From Rhodospirillales bacterium (GTDB lineage Bacteria > Pseudomonadota > Alphaproteobacteria > Micavibrionales > UBA2020): a DNA stretch of 25,692 nucleotides. The stretch spans positions 1-25,692 of the forward strand of contig JAHFPI010000003.1 in assembly GCA_023266795.1 (NCBI GenBank). The letters are read 5' to 3'. The stretch's first letter is position 1; every line of letters begins with the position of its first letter. Made by a program: the position numbers and the translations under genes. Shown piece after piece: positions 1-6,683 of the stretch. Under the pieces are notes generated by a model. It saw nothing but the letters and a program-made list of their open reading frames with translations. It made no database searches and was not told the DNA's origin.

Positions 1-547
1 CCGCGTAGTTGGACTGGCCGAACTGGCCTTTCTGTCCGTTGATCGAGGAAATATTGATGATCCGGCCAAAACCGCTCTCCAGCATATAGTCGATCGCCGG
101 ACGGGTGACGTTGAACACGCTGTCCAGATCGCTGCTGATAACGTCGCGCCACTGGTCGATGGTCATTTTGCGCAGGCTGGAGTCGCGGGTGATGCCGGCG
201 TTATTGACCAGAATCTGGATCGGCCCCAGCTCCTGCACGACGGCCTTTACCATTTTCTGGCTGTCTTCAAAGTTGGCTACATCGCATTTATAGAGGTGGA
301 AGGAGAAGCCTTCCTTTTTCATTTCGGCTTCCCAGGCGCGGGCTTTTTCTTCGCTGCGATAGGTTGTTGCGACGATATGCCCCATGCGCGCAAGTTTCTT
401 ACATATAGCGGTGCCGATCGCGCCCGTTCCGCCGGTGACAAGCACGACACGGTGAGCGGGCTGGCTCGCCGGTGTTCCGTCAATGACCTTCAACTCAACG
501 GTGGAATTTTGCTGCAACTGGTCTTTGGATTTTAAAACTGCTGACAT
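1..547 (-). CDS. phaB: Acetoacetyl-CoA reductase PhaB (SDR family), 3' end cut by window edge
   Basis: NADPH-dependent reduction of acetoacetyl-CoA to (R)-3-hydroxybutyryl-CoA, the monomer for PHA synthesis; cytoplasmic. About 182 codons are visible. The translation shows the Rossmann motif TGGTGAIG near residue 40, the NNAG motif, and NISSINGQKGQFGQSNYA, which carries the catalytic Ser and the Tyr of YxxxK at the very edge (bases 5-7); the Lys lies outside. The start ATG at 545-547 follows AAAGGGA at a good distance. That start gives about 33 residues before the Rossmann fold, more than usual for PhaB, with no later ATG before the motif. The gene is divergent from phaEC. The family call is firm; PhaB rather than the related FabG rests on the QKGQFGQ region and the PHA context. 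Confidence 0.9.
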   Translation of the reverse strand, partial: MSAVLKSKDQLQQNSTVELKVIDGTPASQPAHRVVLVTGGTGAIGTAICKKLARMGHIVATTYRSEEKARAWEAEMKKEGFSFHLYKCDVANFEDSQKMVKAVVQELGPIQILVNNAGITRDSSLRKMTIDQWRDVISSDLDSVFNVTRPAIDYMLESGFGRIINISSINGQKGQFGQSNYA

Positions 548-601
548 GGTTGTTCCCTTTCAAATGCGCTGCGCTCAGAACATACACTAACGCCCAATAA
601 A

Positions 602-616
602 TTAATAAGTTCTTAA
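602..616. promoter_or_regulatory. Candidate CtrA box upstream of phaB
   Basis: TTAA-TAAGTTC-TTAA matches the TTAA-N7-TTAA core of the alphaproteobacterial cell-cycle regulator CtrA. It lies 55-69 bp upstream of the phaB start. The segment is AT-rich, so a chance match is possible. Confidence 0.35.
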
Positions 617-693
617 AAAAACCGTTTCAGGGGCGAATTGTTTCTGCTGGCCTTTTATAAGGCTTTATCGTAGCTTCAGGCAAGTGTTTTTTA

Positions 694-710
694 TTGTTGC
701 AGTGCAGCAA
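694..710. promoter_or_regulatory. Probable PhaR/PhbF-type operator
   Basis: TTGTTGCAGTGCAGCAA is a 17-bp dyad: TTGTTGC and GCAGCAA are inverted copies apart from one base, around AGT. It agrees in 7 of 8 positions with the CTGC-N3-GCAG element described for alphaproteobacterial PhaR, and closely with the TGC-N3-GCA core described for PhbF. It overlaps the -35 of the phaEC promoter, as expected for a repressor that responds to PHA. Confidence 0.6.
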
Positions 711-724
711 AACTGTGCTATACT
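697..724 (+). promoter_or_regulatory. Promoter of phaEC
   Basis: TTGCAG (697-702), a 16-bp spacer, then TATACT (719-724), a good sigma-70-type pair. The -35 lies inside the PhaR-like dyad. The predicted transcript start is about 45 bp before the phaE ATG. Confidence 0.6.
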
Positions 725-775
725 TGAAATTATAACGTACCAGCTCTGTCTTTTTTTTAGGAAAGGCCTCATACC

Positions 776-1828
776 ATGGCAAACGCTCAATCCGCGCAAA
801 ACAATGATTGGCTTAAATCGCAGCAGCAATACTGGGATGGCTGGTTCGAACAGCAGCGCAAGATTTTTGGCGGGCAGTGGGAAGGGGCTACGGGCGGCAA
901 TGAGCCGTGGGCTGAACTTTTGAAGGAATGGCAAAACGCCCTCTCCGGCGGCCAGCCCTCGGCGAACACGGATCAGTTCCAGCAGTATTTCGCCAAAGCG
1001 GGCGAGACCTACATGAACATGCTGCAGCAGTTTTATCAGGCAACCGGCCAGTCCAAGCCCGTCGAGCAGATGACGCAGGAGTGGACGGAGACGCTGCAAA
1101 AGTTTTTTGCCGGCGCTTTTCAGGCCAATACCCAGCCGTTTGACGTTTCCAAGGCGTGGTCTTTCGCGCAGAACCCCGCAGCGGGTAAAGATTTCCTTTC
1201 CAGTATGGACCCCCTCGGCACTTTCACCTCGATGCCCGGCATCGGCTATTCCCGCGAAAAGCAGGAGCAGTTGAACCATCTTTACCAGCAGTGGGTTGAA
1301 TATGACCGCAAGTCGCGCGCCTACAACGCCGGCATGGCCAAAGTCGGTATGGAAGCGGTGCAGAAGTTTCAGGCCTATCTTGCCAACCCGCCCGAAAATC
1401 AGGAGCCGCTGAAGTCGCTCAAGGAAATCTACGTGAAATGGGTGGATGTCTGCGAGGACATCTATGCCAGATACGCCATGAGCGAAGAATACACCAGCCT
1501 CTACGGCGAAGTCGTCAATGCGCTGATGAAGTTTAAAAAACAGCAGAATAAATTGACTGACGACATGATGGATGAGCTCAACCTGCCGACCCGCGTCGAA
1601 GTCGACAGCCTGCACGAGCGCCTCCACGCCGTGCGCCGCGATAATATCCAGCTCAAAAAAGACGTGGCGGAACTGAAAGCCGCGCTGAAGCTGCCGACGG
1701 CCGTAAAGGCCGCCGTCAAGCCGCAAGCCGCCGCGAAGCCCGCCGTCAAAGCAAAGCCGCAGATCGTGGCTAAACCAAAAAAAACCGCTAAAAAAGCCAA
1801 ACCCGCTAAAAAAGGGAAAAGATCATGA
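776..1828 (+). CDS. phaE: Class III PHA synthase subunit PhaE
   Basis: Non-catalytic partner of PhaC in class III (PhaEC) polyhydroxyalkanoate synthase, acting at the granule surface. It has 350 residues, close to the usual PhaE length. The N-terminus is rich in Trp and Gln (NDWLKSQQQYWDGWFEQQ), typical of PhaE. Residues about 270-304 form a heptad-like coiled coil (SLHERLHAVRRDNIQLKKDV). The last ~46 residues are a Lys/Ala/Pro tail with 15 Lys and 1 Arg, resembling the nucleoid-binding tails of PhaF and PhaM. The start ATG follows AGGAAAGG at a good distance. The stop overlaps the phaC start (ATGA), indicating translational coupling. The family call is firm; a DNA-binding role for the tail is inference. 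Confidence 0.93.
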   Translation: MANAQSAQNNDWLKSQQQYWDGWFEQQRKIFGGQWEGATGGNEPWAELLKEWQNALSGGQPSANTDQFQQYFAKAGETYMNMLQQFYQATGQSKPVEQMTQEWTETLQKFFAGAFQANTQPFDVSKAWSFAQNPAAGKDFLSSMDPLGTFTSMPGIGYSREKQEQLNHLYQQWVEYDRKSRAYNAGMAKVGMEAVQKFQAYLANPPENQEPLKSLKEIYVKWVDVCEDIYARYAMSEEYTSLYGEVVNALMKFKKQQNKLTDDMMDELNLPTRVEVDSLHERLHAVRRDNIQLKKDVAELKAALKLPTAVKAAVKPQAAAKPAVKAKPQIVAKPKKTAKKAKPAKKGKRS

Positions 1829-2895
1829 TTGCCGTCCAGTTAAGCCCGGAACAGATTTTCAAGGAAGTCACCAATTTCAATTGCAAGCTGGCGGAGGGCA
1901 TCAAAACCCTGCGCGAGGTCGGCGATCTGCCTTCCGGCGTCACGCCGAAAGAGGAAGTCTACCGCGAAGACAAACTGGTGCTGTACCACTATAAAAGCCC
2001 GACCGGCAAGAAACCCACTAACAAAATTCCCTTGCTGATCTCCTACGCGCTGGTCAACCGTCCGTATATGACGGACCTGCAGGAAAACCGCTCGATGGTT
2101 CGCGGGCTGCTGGAAACAGGGCAGGACGTTTACCTGATCGATTGGGGCTATCCCGACCGCTCCGACCGTTTCCTGACTATGGATGACTATATCAACGGTT
2201 ATATCGACCGCTGCGTCGATGTGCTGCGCAAGCGCCACAACGTGGATGCCGTCAATCTTCTGGGGATTTGCCAGGGCGGCACTTTCAGCCTGTGCTATAC
2301 CGCGCTGCATCCCAAAAAAATCAAGAATCTGATTACGATGGTGACGCCGGTGGATTTCCAGACCGACGACAACATGCTTGCTCACTGGATCAGGAGCATC
2401 GACGTCGACCTGCTGGTGGACAGCCTCGGCAATATTTCCGGCAGCATGATGAACTGGACGTTCCTCAACCTCAAGCCCTACCGCCTGATCGGGCAGAAAT
2501 ACATTGATATGGTCGAGATTCTCGACAATCCGCAGCAGGTGCATAACTTCATGTACATGGAGAAATGGATTTTCGACAGCCCCGATCAGGCCGGCGAAGC
2601 CTATCGCCAGTTTGTGAACGATTTCTACAAGTACAACAAGCTGATTACCGGTGAAGTGACGCTGGGCGGCGAGAAGGTCGACCTCGGCGACATCAAGGTT
2701 CCGGTATTGAACATTTACGCGCAGGACGACCACCTCGTTCCGCCCTCGGCTTCAAAGCCGTTGAAGAAATATGTCGGCACGAAGGATTATACGGAGCTGT
2801 CGTTCAAGGGCGGCCACATCGGCATCTACGTGTCGAGCAGCGCCCAACGCGAAGTCCCGCCCTCCATCGGCAAGTGGCTGAACGCGCGGAGCTAG
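1825..2895 (+). CDS. phaC: Class III PHA synthase catalytic subunit PhaC
   Basis: Polymerises (R)-3-hydroxyacyl-CoA into polyester with release of CoA. It has 356 residues, the class III size, with an alpha/beta-hydrolase fold. The lipase-box-like GICQGG places the nucleophile at Cys149. Asp302 (AQDDHLVPP) and His331 (FKGGHIGIY) complete the triad, the same numbering as the well-studied Allochromatium vinosum enzyme. IDWGYPDRSDR and the tryptophan in KWIFDSPDQ are also family hallmarks. The start overlaps the phaE stop. A strong terminator follows, so phaE-phaC is a two-gene operon. Confidence 0.97.
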   Translation: MIAVQLSPEQIFKEVTNFNCKLAEGIKTLREVGDLPSGVTPKEEVYREDKLVLYHYKSPTGKKPTNKIPLLISYALVNRPYMTDLQENRSMVRGLLETGQDVYLIDWGYPDRSDRFLTMDDYINGYIDRCVDVLRKRHNVDAVNLLGICQGGTFSLCYTALHPKKIKNLITMVTPVDFQTDDNMLAHWIRSIDVDLLVDSLGNISGSMMNWTFLNLKPYRLIGQKYIDMVEILDNPQQVHNFMYMEKWIFDSPDQAGEAYRQFVNDFYKYNKLITGEVTLGGEKVDLGDIKVPVLNIYAQDDHLVPPSASKPLKKYVGTKDYTELSFKGGHIGIYVSSSAQREVPPSIGKWLNARS

Positions 2896-2903
2896 CGCAA
2901 AAC

Positions 2904-2941
2904 AAAAACGCGGCCCAAGAAGGAACCGCGTTTTTTATTTT
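2904..2941 (+). terminator. Rho-independent terminator of phaEC
   Basis: The stem ACGCGG/CCGCGT (2908-2913 / 2926-2931) is extended by an A-run/T-run pairing, and TTTTTT follows. It lies 8 bp after the phaC stop. Confidence 0.9.
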
Positions 2942-3004
2942 TCAGCCCGCCGACACTTCGCGAGCATGTATATATTTGTACAGAAATGATCCCCGGAAGT
3001 CAAG

Positions 3005-3027
3005 AAAAAACCCGCGCGTTTCCGCGC
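3005..3027 (-). terminator. Possible leftward terminator downstream of upp
   Basis: Read on the minus strand: GCGCG-GAAA-CGCGC, then GGG and TTTTTT. The stem is a GC-only 5-bp helix with a GNRA loop; three bases separate it from the T-run, which is not ideal. If real, the upp transcript carries a 3' UTR of about 190 nt that includes the tandem repeat. Confidence 0.45.
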
Positions 3028-3105
3028 TGAGTGGATATTTCCCAATGCGATCAAGGATATATTTTTGCAAATTATTTCTGGATTTTATATTTTATACAAC
3101 AGGGT

Positions 3106-3145
3106 GTTCCCGTGCGTTCCCGCGCGTTCCCAGGTGTTCCCGCGC
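3106..3145. repeat. Tandem repeat, 10-bp period, GTTCCC-led units
   Basis: Four consecutive 10-mers: GTTCCCGTGC, GTTCCCGCGC, GTTCCCAGGT, GTTCCCGCGC, then a decayed unit GTTTCATCGC (3146-3155). Twelve bases of the last part (CCCGCGCGTTTC, 3139-3150) recur exactly at 3011-3022, inside the terminator-like hairpin. Confidence 0.85.
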
Positions 3146-3194
3146 GTTTCATCGCCATTAACGCTCTTATAAACAAGGGAATTTTTTTTTGATC

Positions 3195-3827
3195 CTATTT
3201 TGTTCCGAAAATCCGGTCTCCCGCATCGCCGATTCCCGGCAAAATATAGCCGTGGTCGTTGAGTTCGCGGTCGATGGCGGCGGTATAGACATGAACATCC
3301 GGATGCGCCTTGTGAAAGGTTTTTAAGCCCGCCGGCGCTGCGATCAGGCATAAAAATCTTATATCCGTCGCGCCTGCGGCCTTGATAAAATTCACGGCGG
3401 CGGCAGCTGAATGTCCCGTCGCCAGCATCGGGTCGACGGCGATAACACAGCGGCTGGAAAGGTCCTCCGGAAACTTTTTATAGTATTCGACAGCCTCCAG
3501 CGTCTTCGGGTCGCGGTAGAGGCCGATATGCCCCACCCGCGCTGCAGGCACCAGTTGCAGCAGTCCGTCCACAAATCCCAGTCCGGCGCGCAGGATCGGC
3601 ACGATGCAGAGTTTCTTGCCCGACAGCTTGCGCGCCTTCATTTTTTCCAGCGGCGTCTCGATAATAACCTCCTCTGTCGGCAGGTCGCGCATGAGTTCAT
3701 ACCCCATCAGCATCGAAATTTCGCGCAGCAGCGTGCGGAAATCCTGCGTCGAGGTATCCTTCTTACGCATCATCGCCAGTTTGTGCTGTATCAGCGGGTG
3801 ATCGATCAGCTGGGTGTTATCGGGCAT
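3195..3827 (-). CDS. upp: Uracil phosphoribosyltransferase
   Basis: Salvages uracil: uracil + PRPP gives UMP + pyrophosphate; cytoplasmic. The 210 residues match the family length. The PRPP-binding loop VIAVDPMLATGHSA is present, with His where many homologues have Gly. Also conserved are ILRAGLGFVDG, GHIGLYRDPKTLEAVEYY and the uracil-binding C-terminus GYILPGIGDAGDRIFGTK. The start ATG follows AGGAG. A promoter on this strand is readable in the 60-bp gap shared with the divergent pseudouridine synthase gene. Confidence 0.97.
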   Translation of the reverse strand: MPDNTQLIDHPLIQHKLAMMRKKDTSTQDFRTLLREISMLMGYELMRDLPTEEVIIETPLEKMKARKLSGKKLCIVPILRAGLGFVDGLLQLVPAARVGHIGLYRDPKTLEAVEYYKKFPEDLSSRCVIAVDPMLATGHSAAAAVNFIKAAGATDIRFLCLIAAPAGLKTFHKAHPDVHVYTAAIDRELNDHGYILPGIGDAGDRIFGTK

Positions 3828-3858
3828 TTGCTTTTCTCCTTTGACGGCTTATATATAG

Positions 3859-3888
3859 GGTATATTCCTTTCAGAAGAAAGCGGTCAA
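3859..3888 (-). promoter_or_regulatory. Promoter of upp
   Basis: On the minus strand: TTGACC (3888-3883), an 18-bp spacer, then TATACC (3864-3859). The predicted leader is about 25 nt. The -35 overlaps the start codon of the divergent gene, so the two transcription units are tightly interlocked. Confidence 0.5.
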
Positions 3889-4598
3889 TGGCTAAAGATA
3901 TGAACGAACATCATTATTCCCTGACCGCAGCAGACCTGCAAAGCCGCGTCCTGTTTAAGGACAAGCTGATTATTATTATTAATAAGCCGGCGGGTATACC
4001 GGTGCATCCGGGGCCCAGCGGCGGGGCAAGCCTTGAGGATTATTTTGACGCGCTGAAATTCGAGCTGCCCCATGCCCCGTGGCTGGCGCACCGGCTGGAC
4101 CGCGACACCAGTGGCTGCCTGATTCTCGGCCGCCAGAAAAAGGCGCTGCGGCGTCTGGGAAAATTGTTTGAAACCGGCGGCGTGACTAAAACCTATTGGG
4201 CGGTTGTCCACGGCGGCCCGAAAGAAGATAGCGGCCTTATCGAGGGCCATCTCGAAAAAATCCGGACGCCCAAAGGTTGGTACATGAAAGTCTCCGGCCC
4301 GAACACCAACTCCCAGACCGCCGTCACCGCATGGAAAGTGATGCGGCGGGGCGAGGGGTACACATGGCTGGAGCTTGCTCCCAAAACCGGCCGCACCCAT
4401 CAGATCCGCGTCCACTGCCAATTCCTCGGCTGTCCCGTTATCGGCGACTGGGTTTACGGCCCGCCAGCGGCGGAGGGAAAAACCTTGCCGCTGCTGCATC
4501 TGCATGCGCGGGCCATAGAAATTCCGCTGTATGAGGGGGAACCGCCGTTGCGCGTGGAAGCGCCTGCGCCGGAGCATATGGCGGGGATGTTGGAATAA
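3888..4598 (+). CDS. RluA-family pseudouridine synthase
   Basis: Isomerises a specific uridine to pseudouridine in rRNA or tRNA. It has 236 residues from ATG 3888 (weak SD AGAAGAAAG); the open frame extends further upstream but only as antisense to upp. There is no S4 domain, so it is of the short RluA/TruC type rather than RluC/RluD. Signatures: INKPAGIPVHPG, the catalytic loop HRLDRDTSG with Asp71, KTYWAVVHG, and GRTHQIRVHCQFLGCPVIGD. Its 3' end is 8 bp from the convergent diguanylate cyclase gene. The family is certain; the target base cannot be read from the sequence. Confidence 0.93.
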   Translation: MAKDMNEHHYSLTAADLQSRVLFKDKLIIIINKPAGIPVHPGPSGGASLEDYFDALKFELPHAPWLAHRLDRDTSGCLILGRQKKALRRLGKLFETGGVTKTYWAVVHGGPKEDSGLIEGHLEKIRTPKGWYMKVSGPNTNSQTAVTAWKVMRRGEGYTWLELAPKTGRTHQIRVHCQFLGCPVIGDWVYGPPAAEGKTLPLLHLHARAIEIPLYEGEPPLRVEAPAPEHMAGMLE

Positions 4599-4606
4599 CC
4601 GCGCGG

Positions 4607-5299
4607 CTAGGCCTTTTTGATTGCGCTTTTTCTGCGGCGTTGTTTGTCCGCATAAAGGTTTTTGTCGGCGGCGTTATAGACGTCGGTATAAGAGCAGTCG
4701 GCTGTGACAACTTCTATGCCGATGCTGGCGCCGAAGTGGATTTTTTCCCCCAGCCATTCGATGCTTATGTCGTCCAGCATATGGCGGATTTTTTGTAGGC
4801 GGAGCATAGCGTTTTCAGGTTCGATCTGCGTCAGCAGCAGGGCGAACTCGTCGCCGCCGAACCGCGCCGCGCCGTCGAGTATACGGATGGACTGGAGCAG
4901 TTTTTCGCTCACCAGCTTGAGACAGGCATCTCCCGCCAGATGGCCGTGCGTGTCATTGATGGGCTTGAAGTTGTCGAGATCGATCAGGGCGAACAGGGCC
5001 CCCGGTGAATGCTGGCGGCGGATGCGCGCCTGCTCATGGTCAAAAAACTTTTCGAAGCCGCGGCGGTTCATCAGCCCCGTCAGCGGGTCGGTCGCCGCCA
5101 GATCTTCCAGCTGGCGGATGAGTCTGTCCTGCTCGGCAATGCGTTTTTCCGAGGTGCCGATCTGATGGTAGGCGTGTTTCAGCAGCGCCATCGTCGCGCT
5201 CTGCGTCCGCCACCACCCGTCCGCCGATTTTTTCAGCGCTTCGGGTGTGGCCGGTTCAGGGTTGGCAGGTACTGAAATTTGCCTTTCAGTATTACTCAT
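4607..5299 (-). CDS. Diguanylate cyclase, GGDEF domain, with I-site
   Basis: Makes cyclic di-GMP from two GTP. It has 230 residues. The first ~70 lack a recognisable sensor domain and end in a helical linker (EKRIAEQDRLIRQLEDLAA); the GGDEF domain starts at DPLTGLMNRRGF. The signature GGDEF is at residues 148-152, and the inhibitory I-site RILD (139-142) sits exactly five residues before it, so the enzyme should be active and product-inhibited. No signal peptide or membrane segment is visible, so it is cytoplasmic. The start ATG follows GGAGATG. What it senses is unknown. Confidence 0.95.
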   Translation of the reverse strand: MSNTERQISVPANPEPATPEALKKSADGWWRTQSATMALLKHAYHQIGTSEKRIAEQDRLIRQLEDLAATDPLTGLMNRRGFEKFFDHEQARIRRQHSPGALFALIDLDNFKPINDTHGHLAGDACLKLVSEKLLQSIRILDGAARFGGDEFALLLTQIEPENAMLRLQKIRHMLDDISIEWLGEKIHFGASIGIEVVTADCSYTDVYNAADKNLYADKQRRRKSAIKKA

Positions 5300-5360
5300 C
5301 GTTACATCTCCACAGGTTTATACATAACACAAACCCAAACAAAAAGGAAGAAAATTATTC

Positions 5361-5379
5361 GCACCGGACAATATGGTGC
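5361..5379. repeat. Short inverted repeat upstream of the diguanylate cyclase gene
   Basis: GCACC-N9-GGTGC, 62-80 bp upstream of the GGDEF gene start. A second dyad, CTGTT-ATAA-AACAG, lies at 5416-5429. Either could be a regulator site; no known consensus is recognised. Confidence 0.35.
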
Positions 5380-5442
5380 AGACTGAAATTTCCCATTGTT
5401 TATATAGGTTTAATACTGTTATAAAACAGCGCTACCGAGACT

Positions 5443-6522
5443 TCAAAGCAAGATTGCTTTGATATAAGCGGAAAACGACGCCTTGCTATTGATGGGTTGT
5501 TGCAGGGTCGCAAAAGCCAGCGCGGCGGCGGAATGCTCAGAGATGTCCTTCTCGGCCGGCGCGAGGGAAACGATTCGCTTCATGCCCAATGCGTCAATTT
5601 CCGCAGCAAGGATGTCATGGGCGTTTTCTAAAAATTCTGCGCTGCCGTTAGTGAATGAAGCGCCATTCTTTCCGGAGACTTTAAAATCAGTGGCCAGAAG
5701 CCGGCTGAAGGCATAGCGCAACGGGGATGTAATATCGAGGTCCTGAACTATTTTTAATTTTTCTTCAGGTGTAGATGATTTCAGGAATATCGCCTCGGCG
5801 CTGCTTCCGGTCACTTCTGTTTCGCTCAGCCGGAATTTTTTTGCGTGGTCTCTGGCAATGGCTTTTATTTCCCGAGGCGTAAGACTGGTGATATTTCCAT
5901 CATGCGCGTCAATTCTGATCTGGTCTATGCCCTGTGTACTCAAATGTATCAAATCCATATCTTTTAAGGCGGACAGCGCCCGCATCAGAGCGAGACTATC
6001 AGCATCGGCATCGGAGAATGTGGCTTGTGAAAACCCGCGTAATACAGCAAAGCAGTCTGCGGCAATCTCTGTTCTATTTATGACGAATTGCTGTTTTGCC
6101 GGGTTCGTTGCCAGCCCTTTCGCCTCACCTACAGGCACGGATCCCCCCGGAACCACAAGATGCCCCAGTTCGTGATTGAACTGGAACAAGGCTTCCCCGT
6201 CTTTATCGGTGCCGGAAACTTTCAATGGGGGGGCGCTATGCGCGCAGAGCAAACTACGCTGCGTAATGGAATCACGCAGATAGAAAGCTCCCCCCATAAG
6301 CAAGACAAGTTGGTCAAAGGCATTAGATAGATTCTTTGTCGTCAGCAGGCTTTTGAACTCTGGGCTGGTATTTTTCAGCCACTTGATCGCTTGGGCGCGT
6401 GACTCCGGCTTCGATAGGTCGAGAAACGTGATATTCTTCGTTTCCGCCGGATAGTCGCTCTTTGCCCGCGCGACTTCGGTTTCAAAATCGAAAACGTACT
6501 TTTCGTTGTCGCCTTCGCTCAT
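5443..6522 (-). CDS. Unrecognised protein with HELGH zinc-peptidase signature
   Basis: 359 residues that I cannot place in a named family. No signal peptide or membrane segment is apparent, so it is probably cytoplasmic. FNHELGHLVV contains an HExxH motif (His117, Glu118, His121). Thirty residues on, RTEIAADCFAVL (Glu152, Asp156) looks like the third-ligand helix of gluzincin-type metallopeptidases such as the ImmA/IrrE group (ExxAD/N...FA). The C-terminal ~200 residues are mostly helical with no motif I know. The start has only a distant AAGGG. The stop codon lies in an 18-bp inverted repeat (5444-5461, CAAAGCAA-GA-TTGCTTTG). It is divergent from eipB. The peptidase activity is inferred from the motif alone. 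Confidence 0.7.
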   Translation of the reverse strand: MSEGDNEKYVFDFETEVARAKSDYPAETKNITFLDLSKPESRAQAIKWLKNTSPEFKSLLTTKNLSNAFDQLVLLMGGAFYLRDSITQRSLLCAHSAPPLKVSGTDKDGEALFQFNHELGHLVVPGGSVPVGEAKGLATNPAKQQFVINRTEIAADCFAVLRGFSQATFSDADADSLALMRALSALKDMDLIHLSTQGIDQIRIDAHDGNITSLTPREIKAIARDHAKKFRLSETEVTGSSAEAIFLKSSTPEEKLKIVQDLDITSPLRYAFSRLLATDFKVSGKNGASFTNGSAEFLENAHDILAAEIDALGMKRIVSLAPAEKDISEHSAAALAFATLQQPINSKASFSAYIKAILL

Positions 6523-6650
6523 ACCCGGTTCATTCCCTTTTGGTGCTTATGAAAGTTATCCGAGTATAGTGCTGGTTTTCAGGTTATGTCAATTAAACTA
6601 TAAGTAATTTAAAACCTTTATGAATGGTTTTCTCCCGCGCCGTTTTCAAG

Positions 6651-6665
6651 GTAAAATGATTTTAC
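6651..6665. promoter_or_regulatory. Perfect 15-bp palindrome upstream of eipB
   Basis: GTAAAAT-G-ATTTTAC, two perfect 7-bp arms around one base, ending 18 bp before the eipB ATG, in the gap shared with the divergent HELGH gene. It is placed like a repressor operator or leader hairpin; the binding protein is unknown. Confidence 0.5.
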
Positions 6666-6683
6666 GTTCATCTGTGGAATGAC

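Larger units (their letters stand above)
2942..3194. other. Non-coding convergent gap between phaC and upp
   Basis: About 250 bp with no credible gene; the short reading frames lack Shine-Dalgarno (SD) sites and family features. It holds a leftward terminator-like hairpin (3005-3027), an AT-rich stretch (about 3054-3100), a 10-bp-period tandem repeat (3106-3145) and a run of nine T (3182-3190). Confidence 0.7.

Noticed and set aside
650..663. Regulatory hairpin GCCTT-TTAT-AAGGC
   Set aside because: Only a 5-bp stem, not placed at an SD, promoter or transcript end; too weak to call.
665..1726. Large leftward open frame opposite phaE
   Set aside because: No domain is recognisable and it mirrors the GC-biased codons of the real phaE.
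1840..2733. Leftward open frame opposite phaC
   Set aside because: It is a shadow of phaC with no SD or domain.
3106..3155. CRISPR array
   Set aside because: The units are only 10 bp and directly abutting, with no spacers and no cas genes nearby.
3182..3190. Terminator T-run next to upp
   Set aside because: The T-run is on the plus strand with no hairpin before it, so it cannot terminate upp (leftward), and phaC already has its own terminator.
3411..3887. Long N-terminal extension of the pseudouridine synthase
   Set aside because: The frame is open but antisense to upp; family alignment and an SD place the start at 3888.
5444..5461. Terminator at the end of the HELGH gene
   Set aside because: The 8-bp inverted repeat is not followed by a T-run on the minus strand and lies within the last codons.
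6593..6612. CtrA site upstream of eipB
   Set aside because: The two TTAA are separated by 12 bp, not 7.
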